Source of the DNA: Chlamydiota bacterium
Lineage (GTDB): Bacteria > Chlamydiota > Chlamydiia > Chlamydiales > Rhabdochlamydiaceae
Assembly: GCA_013286675.1 (NCBI GenBank)
Contig: JABDFE010000006.1
Location: 1 to 43,760, forward strand
Length of the DNA: 43,760 nt
Direction of reading: 5' to 3'
Of this stretch, positions 8,184 through 15,679 are shown piece by piece. Positions within the stretch are counted from its first letter, which is position 1. Each line of letters starts with the position of its first letter. The position numbers and the translations under genes were made by a program. The notes beneath the pieces were generated by a model. That model was given only the letters and a program-made list of their open reading frames with translations. It was not told the origin of the DNA and ran no database searches.

Positions 8184-8216
8184 ACACAAAAGCTATCAAA
8201 TTGATAAGTTTTGTGC
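8181..8216 (-). promoter_or_regulatory. AbiEi-1 operator/promoter region
   Basis: Read on the minus strand, ACAAAACTTATCAA and TTGATAGCTTTTGT form an imperfect inverted repeat ending at the ATG. The last bases before the ATG (GATAGCTTTTGTGT) nearly match those before the second antitoxin (GATAACCTTTGTGT). Autorepression by AbiEi binding here is an inference from the known family mechanism. Confidence 0.55.
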
Positions 8217-8311
8217 AATAGCAACGGTAAAATTAAAAAATATTATGTATCTTTTTCTGCTCTGCTGGATAGTAAATGTAGGAAAATCCTCTATTTTTTC
8301 CGCATTTGACT

Positions 8312-8734
8312 TTAAATTTTTATCGATTCTACCCTTGTTTTTACTTCAGCACGAACTTTCTGCGGAACCTCTTCGTACACATGATCCGCTATCAAATAAG
8401 CCAACTTATCTTGACCTTCTTCAAATAGGCGCGAAGCTTCCAAGAGACTTTTTTTCACTTCATTGACCCAATAATCGACTTCACTCAAAACCATGTGTTT
8501 TTTGCCGATTAGATCTTTTGTTTTATGAAGATGCCACATGAAAAAAGGAGTGCCGTTTTTCAACGGAGTAGATTTGGCATAACCGCCTTCGATGGCCTTT
8601 GGAGTCGCTCGCCCACTTTTGGGATCTTTCAATTCCTGTTCTATCAGGATTTTACCAACATCAATAGCAGATAATCCAAACTTTTTGCCAAGCTCAGTTT
8701 GGTTAACCCAAACCTGGCTGAATTTTTTTGTCAT
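8312..8734 (-). CDS. Hypothetical protein, phage-type helix-turn-helix-like
   Basis: The 140-residue protein is not firmly recognised. Its N-terminus (W-V-N-Q-T-E-L-G-K-K-F-G-L-S-A-I-D-V-G-K-I-L) looks like a helix-turn-helix segment, and the middle (P-K-A-I-E-G-G-Y-A, then L-K-N-G-T-P-F-F-M-W-H) resembles small proteins found in phage and plasmid contexts. The C-terminus is charged and helical. The start is ATG 8734, chosen because GAGGGAGG lies 6 nt upstream. It overlaps the end of the metallophosphoesterase by 32 bp, so the two are co-translated. It is the last gene of a three-gene minus-strand operon. Confidence 0.65.
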   Translation of the reverse strand: MTKKFSQVWVNQTELGKKFGLSAIDVGKILIEQELKDPKSGRATPKAIEGGYAKSTPLKNGTPFFMWHLHKTKDLIGKKHMVLSEVDYWVNEVKKSLLEASRLFEEGQDKLAYLIADHVYEEVPQKVRAEVKTRVESIKI

Positions 8735-9242
8735 ACATACCTCCCTCAGCAGAATCAAGCAGACTAATCAACGTTTTCTCAGAAACGGGTCTATAATCCC
8801 ACACCTCTACGCAAAGGTTTAGCTGCCGATCAATGATTGTATTAGGCCGTTTCTCGTGGACATGGCCATGAAGTTGAAAATGAGGAGGTGCAGGATAACT
8901 AGGGATGTGAATAAGTTCGACCAGATGATGGCCAATTTTTAGAAAAGCAGATTCGAGAACAAGAGAAAAGCCAATTTTATGCATTTTGGCAGGAGTACCG
9001 TCATGGTTGCCGCGGATGCAGACTTTGTGTCCATGAAGACGCCCACAAAGATTGGTGAGAAAATCTGTCTTGCCTAGACCAAAATCACCTAAAAAGAAAA
9101 TAGTATCCTCAGGTGCAACAAGACCATTCCAGTTCTTAACAAGCCTATCATTCATCTCATCAACAGTTTGAAAAGGCCGTCCTGCATAGCGGATGATGTT
9201 AGTATGAGAAAAGTGTGTGTCGGATATAAACCATTTATTCAT
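8703..9242 (-). CDS. Calcineurin-like metallophosphoesterase
   Basis: The 179-residue protein carries the full motif set of the superfamily in order: S-D-T-H-F-S-H at residues 7-13, L-G-D-F, R-G-N-H-D, and H-G-H-V-H near residue 125. These bind two metal ions. Single-domain proteins of this size, typical of phages and mobile regions, hydrolyse phosphodiesters or phosphomonoesters; the substrate cannot be predicted. It follows the 93-residue hypothetical gene by 12 bp and overlaps the next gene. A role in trimming nucleic-acid ends near the RNA-ligase locus is possible but speculative. Confidence 0.85.
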   Translation of the reverse strand: MNKWFISDTHFSHTNIIRYAGRPFQTVDEMNDRLVKNWNGLVAPEDTIFFLGDFGLGKTDFLTNLCGRLHGHKVCIRGNHDGTPAKMHKIGFSLVLESAFLKIGHHLVELIHIPSYPAPPHFQLHGHVHEKRPNTIIDRQLNLCVEVWDYRPVSEKTLISLLDSAEGGMYDKKIQPGLG

Positions 9243-9254
9243 TTAGGGAACCTG

Positions 9255-9536
9255 TCAAATATTTAGATAGAGACTCTCCCCAGTGGCTAATGCATGTTCT
9301 TTTTCCGAAAGTACCATTGATTTGAAACGCTCAGCTTTCTGATTTGCCTCTTCTTCATCATGAGCCATTCCTACGACAGTCCAATTGGATACTTTCCATT
9401 TCGTAGGTAGAGCATTAGCTTTGGAAAATACTCGAACCGCATTCGTTTTTAACATTTTTTCTGATGTTGTAATCCGATATTCAAATGGATCAACACTGTC
9501 TAAGTTGGCTTCAATGACCCAGATTTCTTTAGCCAT
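9255..9536 (-). CDS. Hypothetical protein, 93 residues
   Basis: This is a small, soluble, unrecognised protein beginning M-A-K-E-I-W-V-I-E. It has a strong AAGGGAGG ribosome-binding site a few bases before the ATG, which supports it as a real gene. The sequence alternates short strands (R-V-F-S-K-A-N, W-T-V-V-G-M-A) and a helical Glu/Lys-rich segment (D-E-E-E-A-N-Q-K-A-E-R-F-K-S-M). It is first in an operon with the metallophosphoesterase and the phage-type protein. No catalytic motif is visible. Confidence 0.65.
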   Translation of the reverse strand: MAKEIWVIEANLDSVDPFEYRITTSEKMLKTNAVRVFSKANALPTKWKVSNWTVVGMAHDEEEANQKAERFKSMVLSEKEHALATGESLYLNI

Positions 9537-9684
9537 ATTCCTCCCTTAAGCAATATGGAGAAAATTATATGATATCAGGCGATTGCCCTCAACTGTTTGT
9601 CATATTCAACCTGGAAGTAATTGACCAATTCAAGTCTCCATATCAGAAATATTTACGATGAAAAAGAGGTGCCAACTGAGGAAA

Positions 9685-9705
9685 CTATTAAGTAATACTT
9701 AATAG
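9685..9705. promoter_or_regulatory. Perfect 21-bp palindrome
   Basis: CTATTAAGTA, a single A, then TACTTAATAG: two 10-bp arms without mismatch around one central base. This is the form of a dimeric repressor site. It lies 148 bp upstream of the SEC-C gene and 149 bp upstream of the divergent operon. The binding protein is unknown. Confidence 0.5.
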
Positions 9706-9750
9706 CTCGCCAAGAAGCTCACAACGAATAGTTCAATCCGGGCTAAAATC

Positions 9751-9775
9751 CCTGAAGACGAAGGCTTCAGGTTTT
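9751..9775 (+). terminator. Weak stem-loop, possible terminator
   Basis: CCTGAAG, loop ACGAAGG, CTTCAGG, then TTTTC. The 7-bp stem is perfect but the T-run is short and no plus-strand gene ends immediately upstream, so it may have another role. Confidence 0.3.
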
Positions 9776-9852
9776 CACACCTGGTAAGAGCTTTGTTTTA
9801 TGGCTGATAAAAATCCTTTGAGTCATATAAACTTTGTGAAAAAGAGGCCGTA

Positions 9853-10371
9853 ATGGAAATAGAAATTGAGCAAGATATTTTAGATGAACAGATGGAGGAA
9901 TTGTTTGACCTCTCAGAAGAGGTGCCCTCTCTTTCATTGAGCCGTAATGACCCTTGTTTATGTGGCAGTGGTAAAAAATACAAAAAATGTTGCTTAACAA
10001 AAAATAAAACCTCCGAAATCTCGGTTCCATTCACTAATGAAAATCTCCCATTAGAAACACTCACTCAACTTATAGAAGAAAACCTTATCGATGAAGAAAT
10101 CCCATTTGAGGTTTTAGCCGATCAATATCCAAGCTTGCTGGATGATTGGTATCCAGGTTATCCTGTCATGCCGCGCAAGATGACGCCTGAAGATCCTATG
10201 TGTTTGGCAGGATACATCAAAAATGGAACTGTTTCTTTTAAGGATGCGCCCGAGCTCGGAACCATAGCTCTTAAGGCAGGTGCCAATTCTCCTCCAGATG
10301 GAGAATATCAAGTATGGTTGAGAATGGACAACGACTCGTGGCTCATACATGTAGTGATGGAAACCAACTGA
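9853..10371 (+). CDS. SEC-C motif protein
   Basis: The 172-residue protein has an acidic N-terminus (about 1-30) followed by S-R-N-D-P-C-L-C-G-S-G-K-K-Y-K-K-C-C at about 30-47. This is the zinc-binding SEC-C motif known from the SecA C-terminus and many stand-alone proteins. The remainder (about 60-172) is acidic and ends in beta-like segments (W-L-R-M-D-N-D-S-W-L-I-H-V-V-M). SEC-C motifs mediate protein or ribosome contacts. No enzymatic domain is recognised. The ATG has GAGG a few bases upstream. It appears monocistronic. Confidence 0.8.
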   Translation: MEIEIEQDILDEQMEELFDLSEEVPSLSLSRNDPCLCGSGKKYKKCCLTKNKTSEISVPFTNENLPLETLTQLIEENLIDEEIPFEVLADQYPSLLDDWYPGYPVMPRKMTPEDPMCLAGYIKNGTVSFKDAPELGTIALKAGANSPPDGEYQVWLRMDNDSWLIHVVMETN

Positions 10372-10425
10372 ATTTTTAGAACTTATCTGAACCAAGCACA
10401 ACTCTACCCCAACCGGAGAAAAGTT

Positions 10426-10781
10426 ATGTCCCAAACCTTATCAACCTTGGCGCTTCGTAATCTCAGTGACGTGTTCGGTGAGATTGATCCCGTACGGAGG
10501 CGCGCAGCGATCAATGAACTCTACCATGAAGACGCTGTGTTCTATGATCCTAACGGCGGCAGTTACCGCGGCCGCGACGAGATCGACCGGATCGCAGGCA
10601 AGATCAAAGCTACTCATCCTGACTTCCAATATCAGCCGATCTCCCCGCCTGAGGAATTTGTCGGGTGAAGTGGGTGTCGGGCACCCCTGGCAAGCCGCCA
10701 GCTTACGCTGGGACCGATTTCGTCATCGCTAGAGACGGCAAGATTTCCGCCGTCTATCTCTTTTTGGACAAACTACCATGA
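10426..10781 (+). pseudogene. SnoaL-like (NTF2-fold) protein, frameshifted
   Basis: The first 80 codons encode a SnoaL/NTF2-like start: I-N-E-L-Y-H-E-D-A-V-F-Y-D-P, then G-R-D-E-I-D-R-I-A, then H-P-D-F-Q-Y. They end at a TGA at 10666. From 10665 a different frame continues the same fold: V-K-W-V-S-G-T-P-G-K-P, then G-T-D-F-V-I-A-R-D-G-K-I-S-A-V-Y-L-F-L-D, stopping at 10781. A small deletion near 10664, where family members usually have a few more residues, would explain this. The first half is visibly more G+C-rich than its neighbours, suggesting recent acquisition. The end overlaps the LtrA gene by 28 bp. Confidence 0.7.
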
Positions 10782-11902
10782 ATAAACCCGAGCCAGTATT
10801 GCATTGAAAAAAGTGCCATAAAAATGAGCACTATTCCTGTCATGATGATCATCGGTGAGAGTGGGGACAAATAAAACAAGACTAATACTGCAGAGACGCC
10901 TCCCAGATAAACCACTCCGCGAATTTTGAACTTCCGTATAGCAATGAACTGGAGAAGGCAAAAGGACGACAGGTATAAAATGATCGAGAAAAAGAAGGTG
11001 TTTTTGACATTCGGGTGGATTTGAGTGTTGGATATGAAATCCTGTGCGCAAACCCCAAGAATCATCAAGCTGATGATCAACGGAATATGACCGTAGATAT
11101 ACGGCTGCCCAGAACCTAGCGTGCATTTATAGTCGGCGATTTGAGTAAAAAGGTAATACTGTCCCCAGATCAATATGGCAAGTGCAAATGCCATGATACT
11201 GGTGACGACAGAGGAAGGGTGCCAACTTCCGGACTTTAGACCAAACACGACAGACGTGATGATTTGTCCTAAAATAATGACCGTGAACGATCCAAATCGT
11301 TCAGGGATATACACCGTATCGAGTGGAGCTTTCGATAGAACTTTCTTTCTGCCAATCCACGGCATGGTCAGGTAAATCGACATCCCTAAGGCCCACAAAA
11401 TAAACTTGTTTGGCGGATCAAAAAATAATGAAACGATCCAGCAACTTAGCGCCACCCCAAAGGCAATGAGATAGAAGTGGGTGATCTCTTTTGAAATCGT
11501 CTTATAGTGATGAGGCCTTAGGTAGAGAAAAAGTAGAGAAACTTGTGAAATGATAAAGCCAATAGAAAATCCCTTTCCGCCATCTTCAAGAGCCGTGGGA
11601 ATATGCACTGCCATGACCGCACCCGCAAACATGGTAATGAATGTCATTAACCAATGAATCCCGTCATTATTATCAAAACGGGCTGCAAATACAGTGTAAC
11701 TGACCCACGTCCACAAGGAAGTGATCAGCAAAGCAGCACATTGAAAGAGTCCGGTCAGGGTAAAATTATTCGCCAATCTGTCTGATATTTGCACCACAAT
11801 CACAGCAAAGATCAGATCAAAAAATATCTCCAGCCAGGTCGTATGCCTTTCTTTTTTCTCATCGGGCAATCTTAATGAAACGGGACGTATCAAACGCGCC
11901 AT
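10754..11902 (-). CDS. LtrA family membrane protein (low-temperature requirement A)
   Basis: The 382-residue protein has many hydrophobic helices (about 10-12) and the family's N-terminal signature: a charged stretch, then T-T-W-L-E-I-F-F-D-L-I-F-A-V-I-V-V-Q-I. An internal E-R-F-G-S-F-T-V-I-I-L-G-Q (about residue 200) is also family-typical. LtrA proteins were named from a Listeria cold-growth mutant; their transport or signalling function is not settled. It sits alone, convergent with the SnoaL relic and divergent from the SDR gene. Confidence 0.85.
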   Translation of the reverse strand: MARLIRPVSLRLPDEKKERHTTWLEIFFDLIFAVIVVQISDRLANNFTLTGLFQCAALLITSLWTWVSYTVFAARFDNNDGIHWLMTFITMFAGAVMAVHIPTALEDGGKGFSIGFIISQVSLLFLYLRPHHYKTISKEITHFYLIAFGVALSCWIVSLFFDPPNKFILWALGMSIYLTMPWIGRKKVLSKAPLDTVYIPERFGSFTVIILGQIITSVVFGLKSGSWHPSSVVTSIMAFALAILIWGQYYLFTQIADYKCTLGSGQPYIYGHIPLIISLMILGVCAQDFISNTQIHPNVKNTFFFSIILYLSSFCLLQFIAIRKFKIRGVVYLGGVSAVLVLFYLSPLSPMIIMTGIVLIFMALFSMQYWLGFIHGSLSKKR

Positions 11903-11998
11903 GACTTCCTATCATTTGAATTTTTGATTATAGGTTTTTCCTTTTTGAATGAAAGGGTCTTTTGTAGCATAGTTCAATTTTAGCCAGGAGTAGAGTTC

Positions 11999-12751
11999 AT
12001 GCCAAAAAAACTAGAAGGTAAAGTCGCCATTGTGACGGGTGCGTCGAAAGGGATTGGAGCTTCAATTGCACAACATCTGGCTGCAGAGGGGGCTAAAGTC
12101 GTTGTCAACTATTCCTCTAGCAAAGAAGGCGCTGATCGCGTGGTAAGCGCGATCAAGCAAAAGGGAGGTGAAGCAGTCGCTGTGCAGGCCGATGTGTCCA
12201 ATCAAAAGGACGTTCAACGGCTTTTTTCTGAAACGCAAAAAACCTTTGGAAAACTCGATATTCTTGTCAACAACGCGGGCATTTACAATGCTGCTCCTAT
12301 TGAAGAGATCTCTCTTGAACACTTTCACAAAATGTTCGATCTGAACGTACTTGGCCTATTGCTTGCCACCCAAGAGGCTGTAAAGAGCTTTGGGCAAAAG
12401 GGAGGCAGCATTGTGAACATTAGCTCGGTTGTGAGTGTTGATTCAAGTCCTGGACTATCTGTTTACAGCGGGACGAAGGGCGCTGTGGACGCTATAACCA
12501 GGGCACTTTCTGCAGAGCTTGGCCCTCGCAAAATCCGCATCAACACCATTAACCCAGGCCTTGTGGACACCGAAGGTACGCATACTTTAGGCTATATCGA
12601 GGGTGAGTTTCGTCAGAGCTATGAAAAGGAAACTCCCCTTGGCCGCGTCGGTCTGCCGCAGGATATCGCCCCTGCAGCTGTCTTCCTCGCATCCGATGAT
12701 GCCTCTTGGATCACAGGAGAGTCGCTGTTCGTCACCGGTGGTTATAGGTAA
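11999..12751 (+). CDS. Short-chain dehydrogenase/reductase (SDR), FabG-like
   Basis: The 250-residue protein is a classical SDR. It has T-G-A-S-K-G-I-G for NAD(P) binding (residues 14-21), N-N-A-G (about 90-93), the catalytic Ser region N-I-S-S-V-V-S, and Y-S-G-T-K with catalytic Tyr and Lys near 155-159. An I-N-P-G segment follows, and the C-terminal V-T-G-G-Y is typical. The substrate is not predictable; glucose dehydrogenase-like and oxoacyl reductase-like members share these motifs. The ATG has AGGAG 7 nt upstream. Its last 20 bp overlap the convergent methyltransferase gene. Confidence 0.9.
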   Translation: MPKKLEGKVAIVTGASKGIGASIAQHLAAEGAKVVVNYSSSKEGADRVVSAIKQKGGEAVAVQADVSNQKDVQRLFSETQKTFGKLDILVNNAGIYNAAPIEEISLEHFHKMFDLNVLGLLLATQEAVKSFGQKGGSIVNISSVVSVDSSPGLSVYSGTKGAVDAITRALSAELGPRKIRINTINPGLVDTEGTHTLGYIEGEFRQSYEKETPLGRVGLPQDIAPAAVFLASDDASWITGESLFVTGGYR

Positions 12752-13424
12752 AGAGCGCACCTTTTTTCTTGGCAATTACCTTGTAAATATGTTCGAACTG
12801 CTCTCCACCCCATTCTTTTGACACTTCTTCATCATATTCCATGTTTTCTTGGAAATCGACAATGAGAAATGCATTAAAAAGATGGAGAACTTCATCTCGA
12901 GTTAACCTGAATAATTTTGGGCTACTCAGAGGACGCTTTGTCTTATGCTGCTTTCCAAAAAAAGTGCCGGTAAAGATACCGCTAGATCCGAGTGCTGTTT
13001 CGATTTTCTTCCAAAAGGCGGGAAATTTCTCTTCTTCCATAAATGGAAGAGAGCGCCAGGCGATAATCATATCTGCAGCTGGCAAAGAGGCAATCTCTTC
13101 AAAAGATTCCTGGCGTACAGACAGCTTTTTGGTGTTTAAAAATGAGCTAAATTCATTCCTAATAAGTTTGATCGATGCAGGATCCGAGTCATAGGCATAG
13201 ACAGTAGCACCTTTTTCTAGAAGGGTTTTGATATTTCTGCCTGTTCCTACGCCAAGATCTAGCACAGTTGGATTCTTAGGCTTTATTTTTAAAACCATTT
13301 CAGTGGCTTTTGAAACAAAAGGGCTCGGCTCATTTTCTGGCTCAAATTGGCAAGACTGAGACCTTAGTTCTTCTGCACTCACAATGTTCAAAACAAACAG
13401 GATCATTAAAAGAGTTTTTTTCAT
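12732..13424 (-). CDS. Class I SAM-dependent methyltransferase with signal peptide
   Basis: The 230-residue product begins M-K-K-T-L-L-M-I-L-F-V-L-N-I-V-S-A-E, a good Sec signal peptide (cleavage about residue 18). A Rossmann methyltransferase domain follows, with motif I V-L-D-L-G-V-G-T-G-R-N, an acidic residue after the second strand (Y-A-Y-D-S-D) and a late M-I-I-A-W-R-S-L strand. SAM is cytosolic, so export is odd unless the enzyme works outside the bacterium, for example in host cytosol, or the leader is a membrane anchor. The start is ATG 13424, eight bases after the stop of the amine oxidase; a TTG two codons earlier is less likely. The pair is surely co-transcribed. Confidence 0.82.
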   Translation of the reverse strand: MKKTLLMILFVLNIVSAEELRSQSCQFEPENEPSPFVSKATEMVLKIKPKNPTVLDLGVGTGRNIKTLLEKGATVYAYDSDPASIKLIRNEFSSFLNTKKLSVRQESFEEIASLPAADMIIAWRSLPFMEEEKFPAFWKKIETALGSSGIFTGTFFGKQHKTKRPLSSPKLFRLTRDEVLHLFNAFLIVDFQENMEYDEEVSKEWGGEQFEHIYKVIAKKKGALFTYNHR

Positions 13425-13430
13425 AGCCAA

Positions 13431-14852
13431 TCACTTGTAGGTTTGTAAAATGACTCTTGCAATTCTTTCCCCAGATTCACAGGCAGATTCCATGGTGCCC
13501 GGCACTTCAGAAAGAATAGAAGTATGCTCGCCTGCAAAATAAAGCTTTTGATCAATAGGAGCAAATAACGTTTTAAATGTTTCGTTATTTTCCTTCACAG
13601 TGGCTGTCAGCACATTTTCTTGACCGTCCGCGATATAGGAATAGGTTCCTCGAGCATAAGGATCATTGGGCCAGCTATAGCCCACAGGCCCCTCATAGGA
13701 AAGATCCGCCTCATCTTTTGCATAGTGAGGAGTTGCATAAGGTGGACAATCGGTTTCAAATCCTCTTTCTATCATGGGCCGTACTTGGCTGTAAGAACTT
13801 GCAATTGTTTCTGGAGAAAATAGGCTAGTCTTTCCCGTATAATAAACCGTAAGCATGTGTTGAAGCGTATCAAAAAAAGCGACAACCTCGTCACCGACTA
13901 ACCCTGCTGTTGTTGCTGGCATGTCCGCAAAAGGAACCATAATCTTTGCATTCATCCCATACTGGATGTTTTGAATCGCTTCTAACTTTGGAGAAGGAAT
14001 GACATTTTCAAAAGCGATTTGTTGATAAACGGAGCACGGCATGGATAAAACGACGATATCAGCTTTGACTTCTTCCCCATTTTGAAATGTCAGGAGAAAG
14101 CCACTTTGACTTTTTGCGACTTTTGCAAGAGGCATATTCAAATGGAGCTTTGACCCGAGTGCTTCCCCTATTTTTTGGCAGAGCCTTGCATTTCCTCCTT
14201 TAACTGTGATCAAATCAACAAACGATTCTGCTTCTGCGTTTCCTTGGTGAACAGAACATATTCCACCTAAAAGCATATGAAATAATGTATCGGTATAAAG
14301 CGGTGACAGTTTCTCAATTGCTCCACCCTCATAAGCGGCCATTCTAACAGCTAAAATCTTATAGAGAGGATCCTCAGTAGCAACAATCTCTTCCAAGATC
14401 TCCTTCATATTATGACACGTTAAAGCTAACTTATCCAGATGATCCCTCAGGGTCTTTAGGTCAATTTTTTTGCTTTTTAAAATCTCTCTAACCGGTGTTA
14501 AATTACTTCCGTCAAAATACGAGTGTTTTAAATAGACACGGCTAGAAACACACTCCAATCCAAACTCATCAATTAGACGGTTGAGATTGACCGAATCTCC
14601 CCCATCTCTGATGTTCTGGGCGCCTAATTCAGCGACTTGACCATTGACTCTTGCTGTAAAGATTCTACCGCCTACTCGACCTCGTGCTTCGTAAAGATTG
14701 ACATCCATTCCTCCCTTTTGCAAACGGTAGGCTGTTGTTAATCCTGCGATGCCTCCACCAACCACAACCACCTTGGGGCTTTTTTCTGAAGAAAATCCTG
14801 ATGTACTTGAAAAAATGACTGACATACAAAAAATTATCCTTAATAGATTCAT
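13431..14852 (-). CDS. Exported flavin-containing amine oxidase
   Basis: The 473-residue protein starts with a probable signal peptide (about residues 1-22: MNLLRIIFCMSVIFSS, then TSGFSSE). A FAD-binding Rossmann motif follows, V-V-V-G-G-G-I-A-G-L-T-T-A, with G-R-V-G-G-R about 30 residues later, the hallmark of monoamine oxidase/phytoene desaturase-like enzymes. The C-terminus has the second FAD contact, L-Y-F-A-G-E-H-T, and G-T-M-E-S-A-C-E-S-G. The family oxidises amines or amino acids, releasing H2O2. The substrate is unknown. It is co-transcribed with the exported methyltransferase immediately downstream. Confidence 0.85.
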   Translation of the reverse strand: MNLLRIIFCMSVIFSSTSGFSSEKSPKVVVVGGGIAGLTTAYRLQKGGMDVNLYEARGRVGGRIFTARVNGQVAELGAQNIRDGGDSVNLNRLIDEFGLECVSSRVYLKHSYFDGSNLTPVREILKSKKIDLKTLRDHLDKLALTCHNMKEILEEIVATEDPLYKILAVRMAAYEGGAIEKLSPLYTDTLFHMLLGGICSVHQGNAEAESFVDLITVKGGNARLCQKIGEALGSKLHLNMPLAKVAKSQSGFLLTFQNGEEVKADIVVLSMPCSVYQQIAFENVIPSPKLEAIQNIQYGMNAKIMVPFADMPATTAGLVGDEVVAFFDTLQHMLTVYYTGKTSLFSPETIASSYSQVRPMIERGFETDCPPYATPHYAKDEADLSYEGPVGYSWPNDPYARGTYSYIADGQENVLTATVKENNETFKTLFAPIDQKLYFAGEHTSILSEVPGTMESACESGERIARVILQTYK

Positions 14853-14951
14853 ATTTTCCTTTTTAGTGCCTCTAAAAGTTCAGGAAAATCTCTCATCCTC
14901 ACTTCGCCTCGCAAGCATACAAATCTACAATTTGTAAGGGTAGAATTTTTT

Positions 14952-15027
14952 TTGCCACACACAGAACATGTTTATAGACAAAACAGTAGAAGAAAATTCA
15001 GTTGTCCGGAAATTCCGGATAACTGCC
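14952..15027 (+). repeat. Direct repeat copy 2 ending in a long palindrome
   Basis: This is the partner of 6605-6692, about 8.3 kb away in the same orientation. Its palindrome is the cleaner of the two: CAGTTGTCCGGAA, central A, TTCCGGATAACTG, a 27-bp inverted repeat with one mismatched pair. It is preceded by AGAAGAAAATT as in copy 1. It lies between two minus-strand genes, just after the 3' end of the 15044 gene. Confidence 0.6.
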
Positions 15028-15043
15028 ACAACACTCAGAATTT

Positions 15044-15409
15044 TTAAGGACTGATAGGTCTTTCTGCTGAATTCAGTTCCATTTTTTTCACATGTATTAA
15101 AACACATGTAGGATGGTGCGTTGTATGCTCAGGAAAAAGCGCACCTTCTACAGATATCTGTTTACCGATGTGTTTATCGCAAAAATCTCTAAGATCTTCG
15201 CTTAAACACAAAGCGATTTCTTCTTTGGAAGGTTCAATGCGAAGAAGCCAGCAAGGATTAGCGGCATCCCCTGGGTTATTACATCTCCAAGCTCTCGTTC
15301 CTCCACTTCGAATCGTAAGATTTCCACCTTTATCAAAATAATGCACAGTAAATTTTAGAGTAGAATCTCCAACATTAGCTGGCCCTGCTTTTGCTTTTAC
15401 ATAAACCAT
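15044..15409 (-). CDS. Hypothetical protein with an R-S-G-G-T-R-A-W-R motif
   Basis: The 121-residue soluble protein is not firmly recognised. It holds G-G-N-L-T-I-R-S-G-G-T-R-A-W-R-C-N-N-P-G (about 28-47), similar to a turn motif seen at the start of phage-lysin-like and other phage-associated proteins. Its C-terminal half (K-Q-I-S-V-E-G-A-L-F-P-E-H-T-T-H-H-P-T-C) is beta-rich and not lysozyme-like. It has four cysteines and no signal peptide. The upstream DNA is extremely AT-rich (15410-15460), with TATAAT-like words on the minus strand. Function is unknown. Confidence 0.6.
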   Translation of the reverse strand: MVYVKAKAGPANVGDSTLKFTVHYFDKGGNLTIRSGGTRAWRCNNPGDAANPCWLLRIEPSKEEIALCLSEDLRDFCDKHIGKQISVEGALFPEHTTHHPTCVLIHVKKMELNSAERPISP

Positions 15410-15596
15410 AAATCCAATAAATTAATATAGTTATATTATAATTTATATTAACATAATTGCAACCAAAACAACGCTATTAATTACCGTCTATAGCACTGAG
15501 AGCGCATTTAGTTTGCCGCTGCAATTCAGCGACAATCATAACGCGCTAAAAATCAGATGCTTAAAAAAGCTTTGTTATCCAAACCCTGATTTTACA

Positions 15597-15679
15597 ACAC
15601 AAAAGTTATCAAAAGCATAACTTTTGTGTAAAAAACTCATAAATTTGCATAAATATTATGCTTTTGATAACCTTTGTGT
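15597..15679 (+). promoter_or_regulatory. Double inverted-repeat operator of the protease-fused AbiE module
   Basis: The left element is ACACAAAAGTTAT, CAAAAGC, ATAACTTTTGTGT, a perfect 13-bp inverted repeat (15597-15629). The left word ACACAAAAGTTATCAAAAGC also recurs inverted at 15655-15679 with one mismatch, directly abutting the ATG at 15680. GATAAC at 15666 sits where a -10 would be for a leaderless start. AbiEi proteins of characterised systems bind paired inverted repeats in their own promoter. Assigning that role here is an inference. Confidence 0.7.

Larger units (their letters stand above)
9537..9852. other. Intergenic region between the metallophosphoesterase operon and the SEC-C gene
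   Basis: This 316-bp stretch has no convincing gene. It holds a perfect 21-bp palindrome at 9685-9705 and a weak stem-loop at 9751-9775. The rest is AT-rich with no assigned promoter. Confidence 0.5.

Noticed and set aside
15044-15409. Phage lysozyme-like enzyme
   Set aside because: Only the R-S-G-G-T-R-A-W-R turn resembles lysin-associated proteins; there is no catalytic Glu domain and the C-terminal half is different.
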